NCBI GenBank assembly: GCA_021372865.1
Contig: JAJFTO010000016.1
Span: 213,079 to 277,078 of the forward strand
DNA: 64,000 bases
Reading direction: 5' to 3'
DNA from: Porphyromonadaceae bacterium
GTDB lineage: Bacteria; Bacteroidota; Bacteroidia; Bacteroidales; Dysgonomonadaceae
Part shown: in pieces, positions 55,425-63,996 of the stretch
Layout of the letters: every line of letters begins with the position of its first letter
Position numbering within the stretch: position 1 is the first letter of the stretch
Notes under the pieces: model-generated
What the model was told of the DNA's origin: nothing
Seen by the model: the letters and a program-made list of their open reading frames with translations, nothing else
The model's database searches: none
Program-made: the position numbers and the translations under genes

Positions 55425-55461
55425 TAAAAAAAAGCGGCTGATTTACAAAATCAGCCGCTTT
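55425..55461 (-). terminator. Intrinsic terminator / attenuator between cysK and susC
   Basis: On the minus strand AAAGCGGCTGATTT pairs perfectly with AAATCAGCCGCTTT around a three-base loop, followed by a run of T. It is 25 bases after the leader-peptide stop and 97 bases before the susC start. A segment inside the leader (CATCAGTC, just after the Cys codons) can pair with GGCTGAT of the stem, allowing an alternative antiterminator. Confidence 0.85.
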
Positions 55462-55485
55462 AGTCTGTGAACACTCGAATTTGTT

Positions 55486-55599
55486 TCAGGTATACAGAAG
55501 TGACTGATGTTTGTGACGGCGACAGCACATGGACATTGTCATCCGAATGGCCGTCGACATCTTCATCAGGTTCTGTATATTATTAAAAACGGGGTTCAT
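55486..55599 (-). CDS. Cys-codon leader peptide (putative attenuator ORF)
   Basis: An ATG at 55599 opens 37 codons reading MNPVFNNIQNLMKMSTAIRM, then TMSMCCRRHKHQSLLYT, ending TGA at 55486. The two adjacent Cys codons (55527-55522) lie 12 codons from the end and are followed by Arg/His/Lys-rich residues. It sits in the gap between cysK and susC, just ahead of a perfect terminator hairpin. Short frames with consecutive Cys codons upstream of sulfur genes act as cysteine-sensing leaders in other bacteria. Its composition and position, rather than homology, support it as real. Translation has not been shown. Confidence 0.6.
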   Translation of the reverse strand: MNPVFNNIQNLMKMSTAIRMTMSMCCRRHKHQSLLYT

Positions 55600-55643
55600 C
55601 ACATTGAATTTATTTATAACCAATCTTCTTGCTGTAAATCATT

Positions 55644-56591
55644 TTAAAGGGGATATTCATCAAAGGCGTATAATACCGTAGAAAGGTAACGCTCTCCGGT
55701 GTCGGGCAGGATTACCACAATGGTTTTGCCTGCATTCTCCGGTTCCTTTGCGAGCTGCAGCGCGGCGTATGCGGCGGCACCCGATGAGATGCCGACCAGA
55801 AGGCCTTCTATCCTGGCGAGCTTTCTGCTCGTGCGGACGGCATCGTCGTTGCTCACGGTGATTACACGATCTATGACAGAAGCATCGTAGGTCCCCGGTA
55901 TAAAACCGGCACCAATACCCTGGATCTTATGTGGACCTGGATTTCCGCCGGAGAGCACTGGCGAGTCGGTAGGTTCCACGGCTACTACCTGTATGGCGGG
56001 ATTCAGCTCCTTCAGTCTCTTTCCGGCGCCGCTCACGGTACCTCCCGTACCCACACCGCTGACAAAAATGTCTACCTTACCGTCGGTGTCTTTCCATACT
56101 TCTTCGCCCGTGGTGGCATAGTGAATCTGTGGGTTGGCCTGATTTTCGAACTGCTGCAGAATCACCGCGTTGGATATCTCCGACCGCAGTTCTTTTGCTT
56201 TGGCAATGGCTCCCTTCATGCCCTCACTGCCCGGCGTGAGCACCAATTCGGCACCCAGTGCCTTCAGCAGGTTTCTCCTTTCGATGCTCATGGTCTCGGG
56301 CATCGTAAGAATAAGTCTGTATTTTTTGATGGCGGAGACAAAGGCAAGACCGATGCCTGTATTGCCGCTTGTGGGTTCAATGAGGACAGAGCCTTCCCTG
56401 AGCTGACCCTTTTTTTCGGCCTCCTCCACCATGGCCAGTGCAATACGGTCTTTTACACTCCCGAGTGGATTGTAGCTCTCCAGTTTCACGACGAGCTGGG
56501 CCACAGCTCCCTCGGCCTTCCCAAAATTACTGAGTTTCAGCAATGGTGTATTGCCAACCAATTGGGTCAGGTTTTCTGCAATTTTTGTCAT
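55644..56591 (-). CDS. cysK: Cysteine synthase A
   Basis: 315 residues. PLP lysine in [15 protein letters not shown] (residues about 36-50), substrate loop [13 protein letters not shown], phosphate-binding [15 protein letters not shown], and [14 protein letters not shown] at the C-terminus. It converts O-acetylserine and sulfide to cysteine. Length is standard. It has its own promoter, and downstream come the Cys-codon leader, the terminator and a SusC/SusD unit, so that unit may be transcribed partly by readthrough from cysK. Confidence 0.95.
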   Translation of the reverse strand: MTKIAENLTQLVGNTPLLKLSNFGKAEGAVAQLVVKLESYNPLGSVKDRIALAMVEEAEKKGQLREGSVLIEPTSGNTGIGLAFVSAIKKYRLILTMPETMSIERRNLLKALGAELVLTPGSEGMKGAIAKAKELRSEISNAVILQQFENQANPQIHYATTGEEVWKDTDGKVDIFVSGVGTGGTVSGAGKRLKELNPAIQVVAVEPTDSPVLSGGNPGPHKIQGIGAGFIPGTYDASVIDRVITVSNDDAVRTSRKLARIEGLLVGISSGAAAYAALQLAKEPENAGKTIVVILPDTGERYLSTVLYAFDEYPL

Positions 56592-56617
56592 ATTCTTTTG
56601 TTTTTATAATTTTGAGA

Positions 56618-56625
56618 CAAAGATA
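56618..56625 (-). promoter_or_regulatory. -7 element of the cysK promoter
   Basis: TATCTTTG on the minus strand; predicted start near 56614, about 22 bases before the ATG. The -33 element is imperfect. It is divergent from the LuxR-type promoter. Confidence 0.6.
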
Positions 56626-56662
56626 GGGGTAGTTTTCGTGGTCTGAAATAGCACGATTGTGT

Positions 56663-56670
56663 TATTTTTG
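56663..56670 (+). promoter_or_regulatory. -7 element before the LuxR-type regulator
   Basis: TATTTTTG matches TAnnTTTG. Predicted start near 56674, about 17-23 bases before the possible GTG (56691) and ATG (56697) starts. Confidence 0.5.
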
Positions 56671-56696
56671 TATCCAATAAAAAAATCAGCGTGGAA

Positions 56697-57338
56697 ATGG
56701 TCTATATTTTAGCAGATAATCAGGATGTCACGCGTGAAGGGTTGCGTTCGTTCCTGAAAGTAGCAGATCCGCATGGTCAGGTGTTAGAGGCAGCCAATTA
56801 CAGGAAGCTGCTTGAAGATTTGCGGAATTACCCCCGGGCTGTGGTGGTGGTCGATTATTCTTTGTTTGATTTTTCTTCCGTCAGCCACCTGCTCAATATC
56901 AAAAGCGGTGCCAGGCTCTCAACCTGGCTTCTCTTTTCCGATGAACCCGGTGAACATTTTCTGCGACAGCTGCTTACAGCCGACCCCACTATCAGCGTGG
57001 CACTGAAGAGTAACAGCAGGTCACAACTGCTGGATGTACTCCGAAGTGTGTCGGCGGGAGAGGTCTACTGGTGTGATTATGCCGAATCTGTAATCGGGGG
57101 GGATGTGCCACCTGCGAAAATAACTGATACGCTGACGGCCTCTGAAAAGAAAATTCTTCATGAAATCGCATTGGGTAAGTCAACAAAAGAGATTGCCACA
57201 GAGAAAAATTTAAGCTTCCACACGGTAAACGCACACCGGCGGAATATATACCGCAAGCTGCAGGTCAACAGCGTAAATGAGGCCACACGCTATGCATTGC
57301 AGGCGGGACTGGTTGATCTGATGGAATATTATATATAA
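56697..57338 (+). CDS. LuxR/NarL-type response regulator
   Basis: 213 residues from the ATG at 56697 (a GTG at 56691 is also possible). The receiver domain is degenerate but retains the acidic start (YILADNQDVTREGLRSFL) and a candidate phospho-Asp in AVVVVDYSLFDFSS near residue 52. The switch Thr/Lys region is VALKSNSRSQLLD. The C-terminal LuxR HTH is LTASEKKILHEIALGKSTKEIA, then FHTVNAHRRNIYRKLQVNS. No sensor kinase is adjacent. It is divergent from cysK, so it could regulate the cysteine genes; that is only positional evidence. Confidence 0.88.
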   Translation: MVYILADNQDVTREGLRSFLKVADPHGQVLEAANYRKLLEDLRNYPRAVVVVDYSLFDFSSVSHLLNIKSGARLSTWLLFSDEPGEHFLRQLLTADPTISVALKSNSRSQLLDVLRSVSAGEVYWCDYAESVIGGDVPPAKITDTLTASEKKILHEIALGKSTKEIATEKNLSFHTVNAHRRNIYRKLQVNSVNEATRYALQAGLVDLMEYYI

Positions 57339-57353
57339 TGGTGTTCCCCGGTC

Positions 57354-58319
57354 TCAGAGCCGTTCAATGATTTTCCAGATGGCTTCCATCCAGGCCTCGC
57401 TGTGGTTCAGTGAGGGTATAAAGACAAATTTTTCACCGCCTGCCTCCATGAAAAGCCTCCTTGCTTCAATATCAATATCGAACAATGTCTCCATGTTGTC
57501 CACAGGAAAGCCCGGAGCCATCACTGCCACTTTTTTCCAGCCCAGTCCGGGCAGGTCGGTAATATCTTTGTTCAGAAACGGTTTTAGCCAGTTATTTCCC
57601 CTCTGCGATGCGTAAAATAGCAGGGTGTGGTGGGGATCGAAACCGGTCTTTTCACAAATGAGCCGGTTGGTTTCTTTCACCTGATAGACGTAATCATACT
57701 CCTTCCCTCTTTTCCAGGCTGCTTCCACCTGTGAAACAGGCAGACTGTGATAACTGAATACCAGTCGGTCGATATCCTCCAGATAAGGTTCTGCCAGCGA
57801 TGCAAGCGCATTGATAAAGGCGGGATGATTGTAATAAGGTTCCACGAACTTCAGTCTGAAAGAGTGGGGGTGACGGTAAAATACACGACCGATGGCTTCC
57901 TTGGCGGTCTGGGTCGTAGACTGAGCGAAATGAGGATAGAGAGGAAAGACAATCACCTCATGCAGAAGCGGACATTTCTCTTCCAGTTTTTTAAAAGCTC
58001 CCAGAATGTCGGGCTCACCGTACCGCATGGCTATTTCAACCGGAAGCCCTTTCCTGGATTCCAATTCCTCTGAGAGTCGCTGCATGTGATACAACAATGG
58101 CGAGATCTCAGGTTCTTCCCAGCGCCATACTTGCGCATATTTTTCGGCTGAACCGGAGGCAGAAAGGGGCGCAATGATCTGCGTAGCGAAGAATTTGGAC
58201 CACCATTCGGGTTTCCCGGTCACCAGGGGATCCGAAAGCATATCACCGATGAATTTCTTTACATCGGCTTTGTTCTTGCTCGCAGGAGAACCTGCATTGA
58301 TTAATAATATGCCTCTCAT
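57354..58319 (-). CDS. hemH: Ferrochelatase
   Basis: 321 residues. N-terminal GILLINAGSPASKNKADVKKFI, the catalytic His region LVFSYHSLPVSQVE near residue 188-200, PLYPHFAQSTTQTAKE, and MAPGFPVDNMETLFDIDIEAR holding the second active-site region. It inserts ferrous iron into protoporphyrin (or coproporphyrin) as the last heme step. It converges on the LuxR-type gene and lies downstream of manA on the same strand, separated by repeat-containing DNA. Confidence 0.93.
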   Translation of the reverse strand: MRGILLINAGSPASKNKADVKKFIGDMLSDPLVTGKPEWWSKFFATQIIAPLSASGSAEKYAQVWRWEEPEISPLLYHMQRLSEELESRKGLPVEIAMRYGEPDILGAFKKLEEKCPLLHEVIVFPLYPHFAQSTTQTAKEAIGRVFYRHPHSFRLKFVEPYYNHPAFINALASLAEPYLEDIDRLVFSYHSLPVSQVEAAWKRGKEYDYVYQVKETNRLICEKTGFDPHHTLLFYASQRGNNWLKPFLNKDITDLPGLGWKKVAVMAPGFPVDNMETLFDIDIEARRLFMEAGGEKFVFIPSLNHSEAWMEAIWKIIERL

Positions 58320-58324
58320 ATTTT

Positions 58325-58450
58325 AGTGGTCAGCTATCTGCAGTCAGCTTTCAGCTCTTTTAGAGGAAGCCTGTTTGTGACAGCGGTCTGTTTTTTTAAC
58401 GTTCAGCATTCGGCAATCAGCTTTTTAGTAGAAGCTTGCTCGTGACAGCG
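58325..58450. repeat. Degenerate intergenic repeat (copy C, two units)
   Basis: Two imperfect units in tandem: GTCAGCTTTCAGCTCTTTTAG with GGAAGCCTGTTTGTGACAGC, and GCAATCAGCTTTTTAG with AGAAGCTTGCTCGTGACAGC. They fill the hemH-manA gap and share words with copies A and B. Confidence 0.5.
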
Positions 58451-58457
58451 TATTTAA

Positions 58458-59477
58458 TTATCGATTCTGGGTGACGAAGGTTTCGAGCAATCTGGTAGGC
58501 TCGGTCGGGATGAGGGTGACAGAGTCGGTATTGGCGGGGATAAGCATCGACTCTCCCTGACGGATTGTTTCCACGTGGCCTTTGTCGTCTTTGATGGTAC
58601 ACTGTCCGCCCATGCAGATGTAAATCACGAACGAATCGAGATCGGCATAGGAACGGGTCATGGATACCTCCTTCTCCATTTCAAGCAGATGGGTGGTGAA
58701 GTAGGGGCAGGATGCCAATCTTACCGGATGGTTTATATTTTTACTGTAATCGGTTTTGTATGAATCGTATACTTTGTAATCAATTGCATCTTTTGCCAGT
58801 CCGGTATGGAGTTCCCGGCTGTTGCCTGCTGCATCTTTCCGGTTGTAATCGTAGATGCGGTAAGTAATGTCGGAGGTCTGCTGGATCTCTGCAATGAAAC
58901 ATCCCGCACCGATGGCATGAACCCTTCCTGCCGGCAGGAAAAAAACATCACCTTCCTGCACTTCGTATCTCTTGAGTGTTTGGGTAAAGGTATTGTTTTG
59001 TACCGTTTCCACATATTCCTCCGGGGTGATTTGTTTTTCAAAACCTGAATAGAGGAATGCTCCCGGAGCAGCTTTGATCACGTACCACATCTCCGTTTTT
59101 CCGAAAGAATGGTGTCGCTCGGCGGCCAGCTTATCGTCTGGGTGAACCTGAATGGAAAGGTTGCTGCGCGCATCGATAAATTTGATGAGCAGGGGAAAGG
59201 TGTTACCGAATTTTTGGTACACTTCCTTGCCGACCAGCATGTCTTTGGCCTCTGCAATAAGTTCTTCAAGCGTGGTGCCTGCAAAGGGACCGTTGGCAAC
59301 AACGGACAGGTTGTTTTTTACACCCGATATCTCCCAGCTTTCGCCGATGCCTTCCTGCACCGGCTCAATCCCTTTGAAATGGCTGATCTCCGACCCGCCC
59401 CAGAGGATCGGCTTGAGTATGGGTTGAAATTTAAACGGGTACAATGAACGTGTAACTTTTTGATTGTTGTATGTCAT
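58458..59477 (-). CDS. manA: Mannose-6-phosphate isomerase (class I type)
   Basis: 339 residues. Zinc-site motifs: LSIQVHPDDKLAAERHHSFGKTEMWYV around residues 98-125 and GDVFFLPAGRVHAIGAGCF near residue 180. N-terminal FKFQPILKPILWGGSEISHF is typical. It interconverts mannose-6-phosphate and fructose-6-phosphate, linking mannose use with GDP-mannose synthesis. It follows glgB by 16 bases on the same strand. It provides a route for phosphorylated mannose distinct from the isomerase at 21.8 kb. Confidence 0.92.
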   Translation of the reverse strand: MTYNNQKVTRSLYPFKFQPILKPILWGGSEISHFKGIEPVQEGIGESWEISGVKNNLSVVANGPFAGTTLEELIAEAKDMLVGKEVYQKFGNTFPLLIKFIDARSNLSIQVHPDDKLAAERHHSFGKTEMWYVIKAAPGAFLYSGFEKQITPEEYVETVQNNTFTQTLKRYEVQEGDVFFLPAGRVHAIGAGCFIAEIQQTSDITYRIYDYNRKDAAGNSRELHTGLAKDAIDYKVYDSYKTDYSKNINHPVRLASCPYFTTHLLEMEKEVSMTRSYADLDSFVIYICMGGQCTIKDDKGHVETIRQGESMLIPANTDSVTLIPTEPTRLLETFVTQNR

Positions 59478-59493
59478 ATTGAAAAATAACGTT

Positions 59494-61509
59494 TTATAGA
59501 GGTTCTTTTATCTTCATTACAAAAGCGGTGCGTGCAGGCAGATAGAGCTGCAGCCATCCTTTGTTGTGTGGTGCGTAAAGCGGGTCGTAACAGGTAAAAT
59601 GAGGGAGGCTGGCGTCGTTCTGTCCGAACCCACCGAACTCTGCGCTGTCGGTATCAAGCACAATCTTATATTCACCCTGGGGTACCAGGATGCCGTAGTC
59701 ACAGTAGGACTTCTGCGGATGAAAGTTAAAAACAAAAAGTAGGTCGCCACGCATATAAGCGAGTATGTTGTCGTCGTCCTTGTCCCATATCTTTACCAGC
59801 GGGGTATCCTGAAAGGTGGAAACTGAACGGATCAGAGCGATCATGGCTTTATCGAAATCGCCCAAATAATGATATTTCAGATTGGAATCATCTGCCAGGT
59901 GCCATTGCCGGCGGGCATATTTATAAGACCAGTTGTTCCCTTCACGGGGGAAATCGATCCATTCGGGATGGCCAAACTCATTGCCCATGAAATTGAGGTA
60001 GCCGCCATTGATGGTGGTAGCTGTCACCAGGCGAATCATCTTGTGCAGTGCGATGCCGCGGTCTACACGGAGGGAGCTGCTGGTCCATTTCGACATGAAC
60101 CAGTACATGTCGGCGTCAATGAGCCGGAAGATGATGGTCTTGTCACCCACCAGTGCTTGGTCGTGACTCTCGACATAGGAGATGGTCTTTTCATCGGCGC
60201 GCCGGTTGGTAACTTCCCACCAGATGGCACTCGGATGCCACTCTTCGTCTTTCTTTTCCTTGATGGTTTTAATCCAGAAGTCGGGAATATTCATGGCCAT
60301 CCGGTAGTCGAAACCATAACCTCCGCCTTCCGGTTTCACGGCCAGCCCGGGCATCCCGCTCACCTCCTCGGCAATGGTCAGGGCATGCGGATTCACCTCA
60401 TGAATGAGCTTATTGGCGAGGGTAAGGTAACAGATGGCATCGCCATCCTGTCCGGCATTGTAGTAGTCGCTGTAGTTACTGAACGACTCCTCCAGGCCGT
60501 GGCTCAGGTAGATCATGGAGGTGACACCATCGAACCGGAAGCCATCGAATTTATATTCCTCCAGCCAGTATTTACAGTTGGAGAGCAGGAAATGAAGCAC
60601 CTCATCCTTGCCATAGTCGAAACAGAGCGAGTCCCACGCCTTGTGGTTCCTGCGATCGGGATCACTGTGGAAATAAAGATCGTAGGAGCCATCCATCCGT
60701 GCGATGCCTTCGGTTTCGTTCTTTACGGCATGTGAATGTACGATATCCATGATTACGGCAATTCCCATGTCATGAGCCGTGTCGATCAACGCCTTCAGTT
60801 CATCCGGCGTTCCGCTCCTTGAAGAGGGGGCAAAGAAGCTGGATACATGGTATCCGAACGACCCGTAGTAGGGGTGTTCCTGGATGGCCATCACCTGTAT
60901 GGCATTATAACCGTTTTCCTTTACGCGGGGGAGTATGTTTTCGCGAAACTCGTTGTAGGTACCCACCCTTTCTTCCTCGGTAGACATTCCCACGTGTGTT
61001 TCATAGATGAGAAGGGGAGCAGTATCGGGCTTGAAATGGGTATTTCTGAACTGATATTTATTTTCCGGCTCCCATACCTGTGCAGAGAATATGTACGTAT
61101 TATTGTCCTGTACCACCCGCCTGCTCCAGGCTGGAATGCGCTCGCCGGAGCCGCCCTCCCAGCGCACGTGAAGCTTGTAGAGGTCGCCATGATGAATGCG
61201 CTCTAAGGGGATTCGGACCTCCCAAACACCGTTTCCTATTTTCTGCAAACGGTACGATTCCAGATGTTGCCACTCATTGAAGGTGCCCACCAGAAATATC
61301 TCGGCGGCATGGGGAGCCCACTCCCGGAATATCCATCCGTCGGATCTCTTGTGGAGACCGAAATAGAGATAGCCGGTCGCAAAATCCGACAAGGTGATGC
61401 GACCATCCTGTGTGAGATGGGCCAGCCTTTTCTCGTAGTAGGCGTGACGCCCCTCTATCGCTTGTGCATGGGGCTTGAGCCACGGATCGTTTTTGAGAAT
61501 GTCGAGCAT
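59494..61509 (-). CDS. glgB: 1,4-alpha-glucan branching enzyme
   Basis: 671 residues. N-terminal CBM48 (DGWIFREWAPHAAEIFLVGTF, residues about 60-150), then a GH13 barrel with AVIMDIVHSHAVKN, the nucleophile region EYKFDGFRFDGVTSMIY, acid/base LTIAEEVSGMPG, and SYVESHDQALVGDKT, followed by NFMGNEFGHPEWIDFPR. The C-terminal beta domain ends TAFVMKIKEPL. It makes alpha-1,6 branches in glycogen. It resembles the eukaryote-like GlgB type found in Bacteroidota, about 670 residues. It lies between the YhcH-family gene and manA in one orientation. Confidence 0.94.
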   Translation of the reverse strand: MLDILKNDPWLKPHAQAIEGRHAYYEKRLAHLTQDGRITLSDFATGYLYFGLHKRSDGWIFREWAPHAAEIFLVGTFNEWQHLESYRLQKIGNGVWEVRIPLERIHHGDLYKLHVRWEGGSGERIPAWSRRVVQDNNTYIFSAQVWEPENKYQFRNTHFKPDTAPLLIYETHVGMSTEEERVGTYNEFRENILPRVKENGYNAIQVMAIQEHPYYGSFGYHVSSFFAPSSRSGTPDELKALIDTAHDMGIAVIMDIVHSHAVKNETEGIARMDGSYDLYFHSDPDRRNHKAWDSLCFDYGKDEVLHFLLSNCKYWLEEYKFDGFRFDGVTSMIYLSHGLEESFSNYSDYYNAGQDGDAICYLTLANKLIHEVNPHALTIAEEVSGMPGLAVKPEGGGYGFDYRMAMNIPDFWIKTIKEKKDEEWHPSAIWWEVTNRRADEKTISYVESHDQALVGDKTIIFRLIDADMYWFMSKWTSSSLRVDRGIALHKMIRLVTATTINGGYLNFMGNEFGHPEWIDFPREGNNWSYKYARRQWHLADDSNLKYHYLGDFDKAMIALIRSVSTFQDTPLVKIWDKDDDNILAYMRGDLLFVFNFHPQKSYCDYGILVPQGEYKIVLDTDSAEFGGFGQNDASLPHFTCYDPLYAPHNKGWLQLYLPARTAFVMKIKEPL

Positions 61510-61529
61510 GATGGATCGGCATGAATGGT

Positions 61530-61979
61530 TTATAACACCGCTACCTTGATGATGATCTTTTTAGTCGGTCCCTCTCCGATGAGCGGGGCATGGCCGTCTT
61601 CGGGAGAGAAGATCACGAACTCACCCGGTAAAACGTTTACCAGTGCCGATGGTTTATCGGCGTAAAGCTCAATATCGTTGACTTCGTCATATCCTGTTTC
61701 TGATGCAGCAAGCGTGGAGCGTGATTTCCAGCCGAAGGTCTCAGTCTTGGCAATCGGTATCTGTATGTCGATAAACTTTTTATGTGTCTCCAGTCGTGCA
61801 TCTTCGGCTGCGTTGAGTACCGTTTCTATTACGGAAACCTTGAGCTGTTTGCCATCAATTTCAACCGATCCTGCGGGAGCCGACTCCATGTCGAGTTGGT
61901 AGATATATTCAAATGCTTTTTCGAAAAGGGGATGCAAGCCAAAGTAGTTGGCTGCATTCGCGAGGTTGTCGACAATCAT
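61530..61979 (-). CDS. YhcH/YjgK/YiaL family protein
   Basis: 149 residues, a small cupin-fold protein of the YhcH/YiaL family: MIVDNLANAANYFGLHPLFEKAF, a middle HKKFIDIQIPIAKTETFGW, and the metal-site tail LPGEFVIFSPEDGHAPLIGEGPTKKIIIKVAVL with His near residue 131. Members are beta-galactosidase-subunit-like or sialic-acid-pathway cupins of uncertain catalytic role. It is the first gene of the leftward group with glgB (20-base gap) and manA, and has a TATCTTTG element upstream. Confidence 0.9.
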   Translation of the reverse strand: MIVDNLANAANYFGLHPLFEKAFEYIYQLDMESAPAGSVEIDGKQLKVSVIETVLNAAEDARLETHKKFIDIQIPIAKTETFGWKSRSTLAASETGYDEVNDIELYADKPSALVNVLPGEFVIFSPEDGHAPLIGEGPTKKIIIKVAVL

Positions 61980-62008
61980 AGTGCTATTTTTTGTTTAATC
62001 AAACAGGA

Positions 62009-62016
62009 CAAAGATA
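62009..62016 (-). promoter_or_regulatory. -7 element of the YhcH-glgB-manA group
   Basis: TATCTTTG on the minus strand, about 26 bases before the predicted start region of the YhcH-family gene. The -33 box is imperfect. Confidence 0.55.
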
Positions 62017-62148
62017 AGGAAAATATGTATTTCAGAAAAAATAAATACCCGCCCGTCATGCAGATATTAAACCGGATAAAAAATCCACTGTGCCTACATC
62101 ACTGTGTTGCTTTTTATGACGGATGGATAAATGAAAAAAAAATATATA

Positions 62149-62156
62149 TATCTTTG
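62149..62156 (+). promoter_or_regulatory. -7 element before the PDZ-protein gene
   Basis: TATCTTTG matches the consensus; predicted start near 62160, giving a leader of about 26 bases. No clear -33 TTG at the right spacing. Confidence 0.5.
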
Positions 62157-62185
62157 TACTTTAAGTTAATTATAGAAACAACACA

Positions 62186-63622
62186 ATGCGGCGGATACTG
62201 TATATATTATTGTTTGCGATTTTCCTGACAGGAAATCTGGTGGCACAAAATGAGACAACTGCATGTAGCCTGGGCTTTACCTTTGAGATCAGTGACAACA
62301 AGAGCTGGGGATATAAAGAACCGGTGGTTACCGGCATTACACCCGGGTCACCGGCAGAGATTGCCGGACTGCAGCTAAAAGATATTATTCTCTCTGTAAA
62401 TAAGAACGGCACCTACCTGAAGTCATATGGTACAATCCGGTCCTGGTTTGACCTGCAGGCGGATGATATGACTCTTGCAGTCCGCAATTTCACTCATTCT
62501 TTCAAAGAGATGACCATTGCCAAAGATTGTCGGCACCGCAATGCCATCACCGAGGCGCAGCTGGCACCGGTTTTTGCTTTTTACAGCCTGGAGGATGTAC
62601 AGGACCGTCGTTTCCTGATGCCGGTAACAACGAAAATAAATGAAGAGGCGTTGTTTCATAATTACCGTACGTTTGACTTTGCTCCGACAAATGAAAGCAC
62701 ACGGGCGTTTGATGAACGCATCAATGCCATATTTATACGTGTACTCACTGCGATGGGTTTGCGGCATGATTCCAACGACCCGGACTTCATCATTCAGACT
62801 TTTTACAGTTACCATAATAATCCTTTGTATAAGCCCGGATCGGCCACTTACGGAAGTTATCAACCGGTGTGGCGGTACGATACCCGGAATAACCGAACGA
62901 TAAGAGTCCCATTGTATGATCCCTCCGAGGCCGTACGCATCGACGATGTGGCCTACAACCTCGATTTCGGATACCGCTTCTATGATCGCAAGTTCGTGGA
63001 AGCCGGTGGAATGACCCTTATATGGGAAAGTGAAGTGAAAGAGCGGTTGAGCAGCCACTATGATCTGATGGACTATCTGGAGATGAATCTACCGCTGGTG
63101 TTGTTGAAATTTCCATATCCGGTAAACCGGTCGTTTGGGACCTATCAGGTGAAATACCTCAAGTATAATTACACCGGCATAGGTTATAATATGAATGACC
63201 TGAGGACTGTCGTCTCGGTCGATCCCGGTTCTCCGGCTGCCCTGGCAGGGATAATGCCTGGAGATGTGGTGACAAATATCCAGGGACAGAGTTTTAACCA
63301 TACTCCTCAGTCTCTTACAGAGTCCTACCGCCGTTTTATTGCTGAGACAATGAATTTGCGCGACAAGAACAGCCGTTATACAGACGCCAGCGGTTTCAAG
63401 GAATGCATGTTCTGGGATATAGCCAACTATCCCGCAATTGCGGAATCTTTCTCCAACAACCGGAGATACAAGACAGCGTTCTCCTATTTGTTTAATTTCA
63501 ATCAGTACGTCGATTGGAATACGCCGCTTGCTATTAATATAGAAGTAAGACGGGGAGTTGAAGCAATGAGTTTTGTTGTCACGCCCAGGATAACTACCAG
63601 CTCCCATATCATGGTGAATTGA
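62186..63622 (+). CDS. PDZ-domain exported protein with DUF4136-like middle
   Basis: 478 residues with a signal peptide (ILYILLFAIFLTGNLVAQ). A first PDZ-like segment (VVTGITPGSPAEIAGLQLKDIILSVNKNG, residues about 50-75) is followed by a central region with DFAPTNESTRAFDERINAIFIRVLTAMGLRHD and YRFYDRKFVEAGG, resembling the DUF4136 lipoprotein fold. A second PDZ-like segment is VVSVDPGSPAALAGIMPGDVVTNIQG near residue 350. The catalytic residues of a protease are not seen. It probably acts as a periplasmic binding or scaffold protein; no partner is evident. Confidence 0.8.
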   Translation: MRRILYILLFAIFLTGNLVAQNETTACSLGFTFEISDNKSWGYKEPVVTGITPGSPAEIAGLQLKDIILSVNKNGTYLKSYGTIRSWFDLQADDMTLAVRNFTHSFKEMTIAKDCRHRNAITEAQLAPVFAFYSLEDVQDRRFLMPVTTKINEEALFHNYRTFDFAPTNESTRAFDERINAIFIRVLTAMGLRHDSNDPDFIIQTFYSYHNNPLYKPGSATYGSYQPVWRYDTRNNRTIRVPLYDPSEAVRIDDVAYNLDFGYRFYDRKFVEAGGMTLIWESEVKERLSSHYDLMDYLEMNLPLVLLKFPYPVNRSFGTYQVKYLKYNYTGIGYNMNDLRTVVSVDPGSPAALAGIMPGDVVTNIQGQSFNHTPQSLTESYRRFIAETMNLRDKNSRYTDASGFKECMFWDIANYPAIAESFSNNRRYKTAFSYLFNFNQYVDWNTPLAINIEVRRGVEAMSFVVTPRITTSSHIMVN

Positions 63623-63700
63623 TAAGCACGTGTCTATGAATCTGTTCCTTTTCGGGACGATAAAAGCAGAAAAAAAATCAACAAAAAAACGGGAAAATAT

Positions 63701-63732
63701 TTGGAAGATATCTGCTAAATTCGCTACCTTTG
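63701..63732 (+). promoter_or_regulatory. Tandem promoter P1 at window end
   Basis: TTG (63701-63703), 21 bases, TACCTTTG (63725-63732). Full consensus. It reads rightward out of the window. Confidence 0.75.
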
Positions 63733-63840
63733 TAGCCCTTTCCAGAAAAAAGGAGTTTATCATAGAGATGATATAAGAGCCGCAAGCTCACTCAAAAAAA
63801 GGAAAAGGAAAAAAAGAAAAAAACTTTTTCAAAAAAAGTT

Positions 63841-63870
63841 TTGGGGATTAAAAAAAAGTCCCTATCTTTG
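63841..63870 (+). promoter_or_regulatory. Tandem promoter P2 at window end
   Basis: TTG (63841-63843), 19 bases, TATCTTTG (63863-63870). Full consensus, in a strongly A-rich upstream tract that could act as an UP-like element. It drives the same outgoing transcript as P1. Confidence 0.8.
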
Positions 63871-63972
63871 CACCCGCTTTTGGAAGGAAGCCCTGGGGCA
63901 GACGGAAGGGAGCGAGGAGAGATCTTTAGAAGACTTACATATACGTTTAATGACAAAGCAGAGTATACAAGG

Positions 63973-63996
63973 GTCCTGCGAAGGAATTTGCAGGAC
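63973..63996 (+). other. Leader RNA hairpin of the outgoing transcript
   Basis: GTCCTGC pairs perfectly with GCAGGAC around a ten-base loop, about 100 bases after P2. No open frame of note begins before the window ends, so the leader is long and noncoding, as expected for an rRNA operon or a structured 5' region. The downstream gene is not visible. Confidence 0.5.

Noticed and set aside
55929..56609. 226-codon frame opposite cysK
   Set aside because: Complement of conserved cysK motifs; low-complexity sequence rich in His and Gly from codon complementarity.
59869..60735. 288-codon open frame antisense to glgB
   Set aside because: It lies wholly opposite the conserved catalytic part of glgB, whose codon bias keeps the other strand open. 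No protein motif is present.
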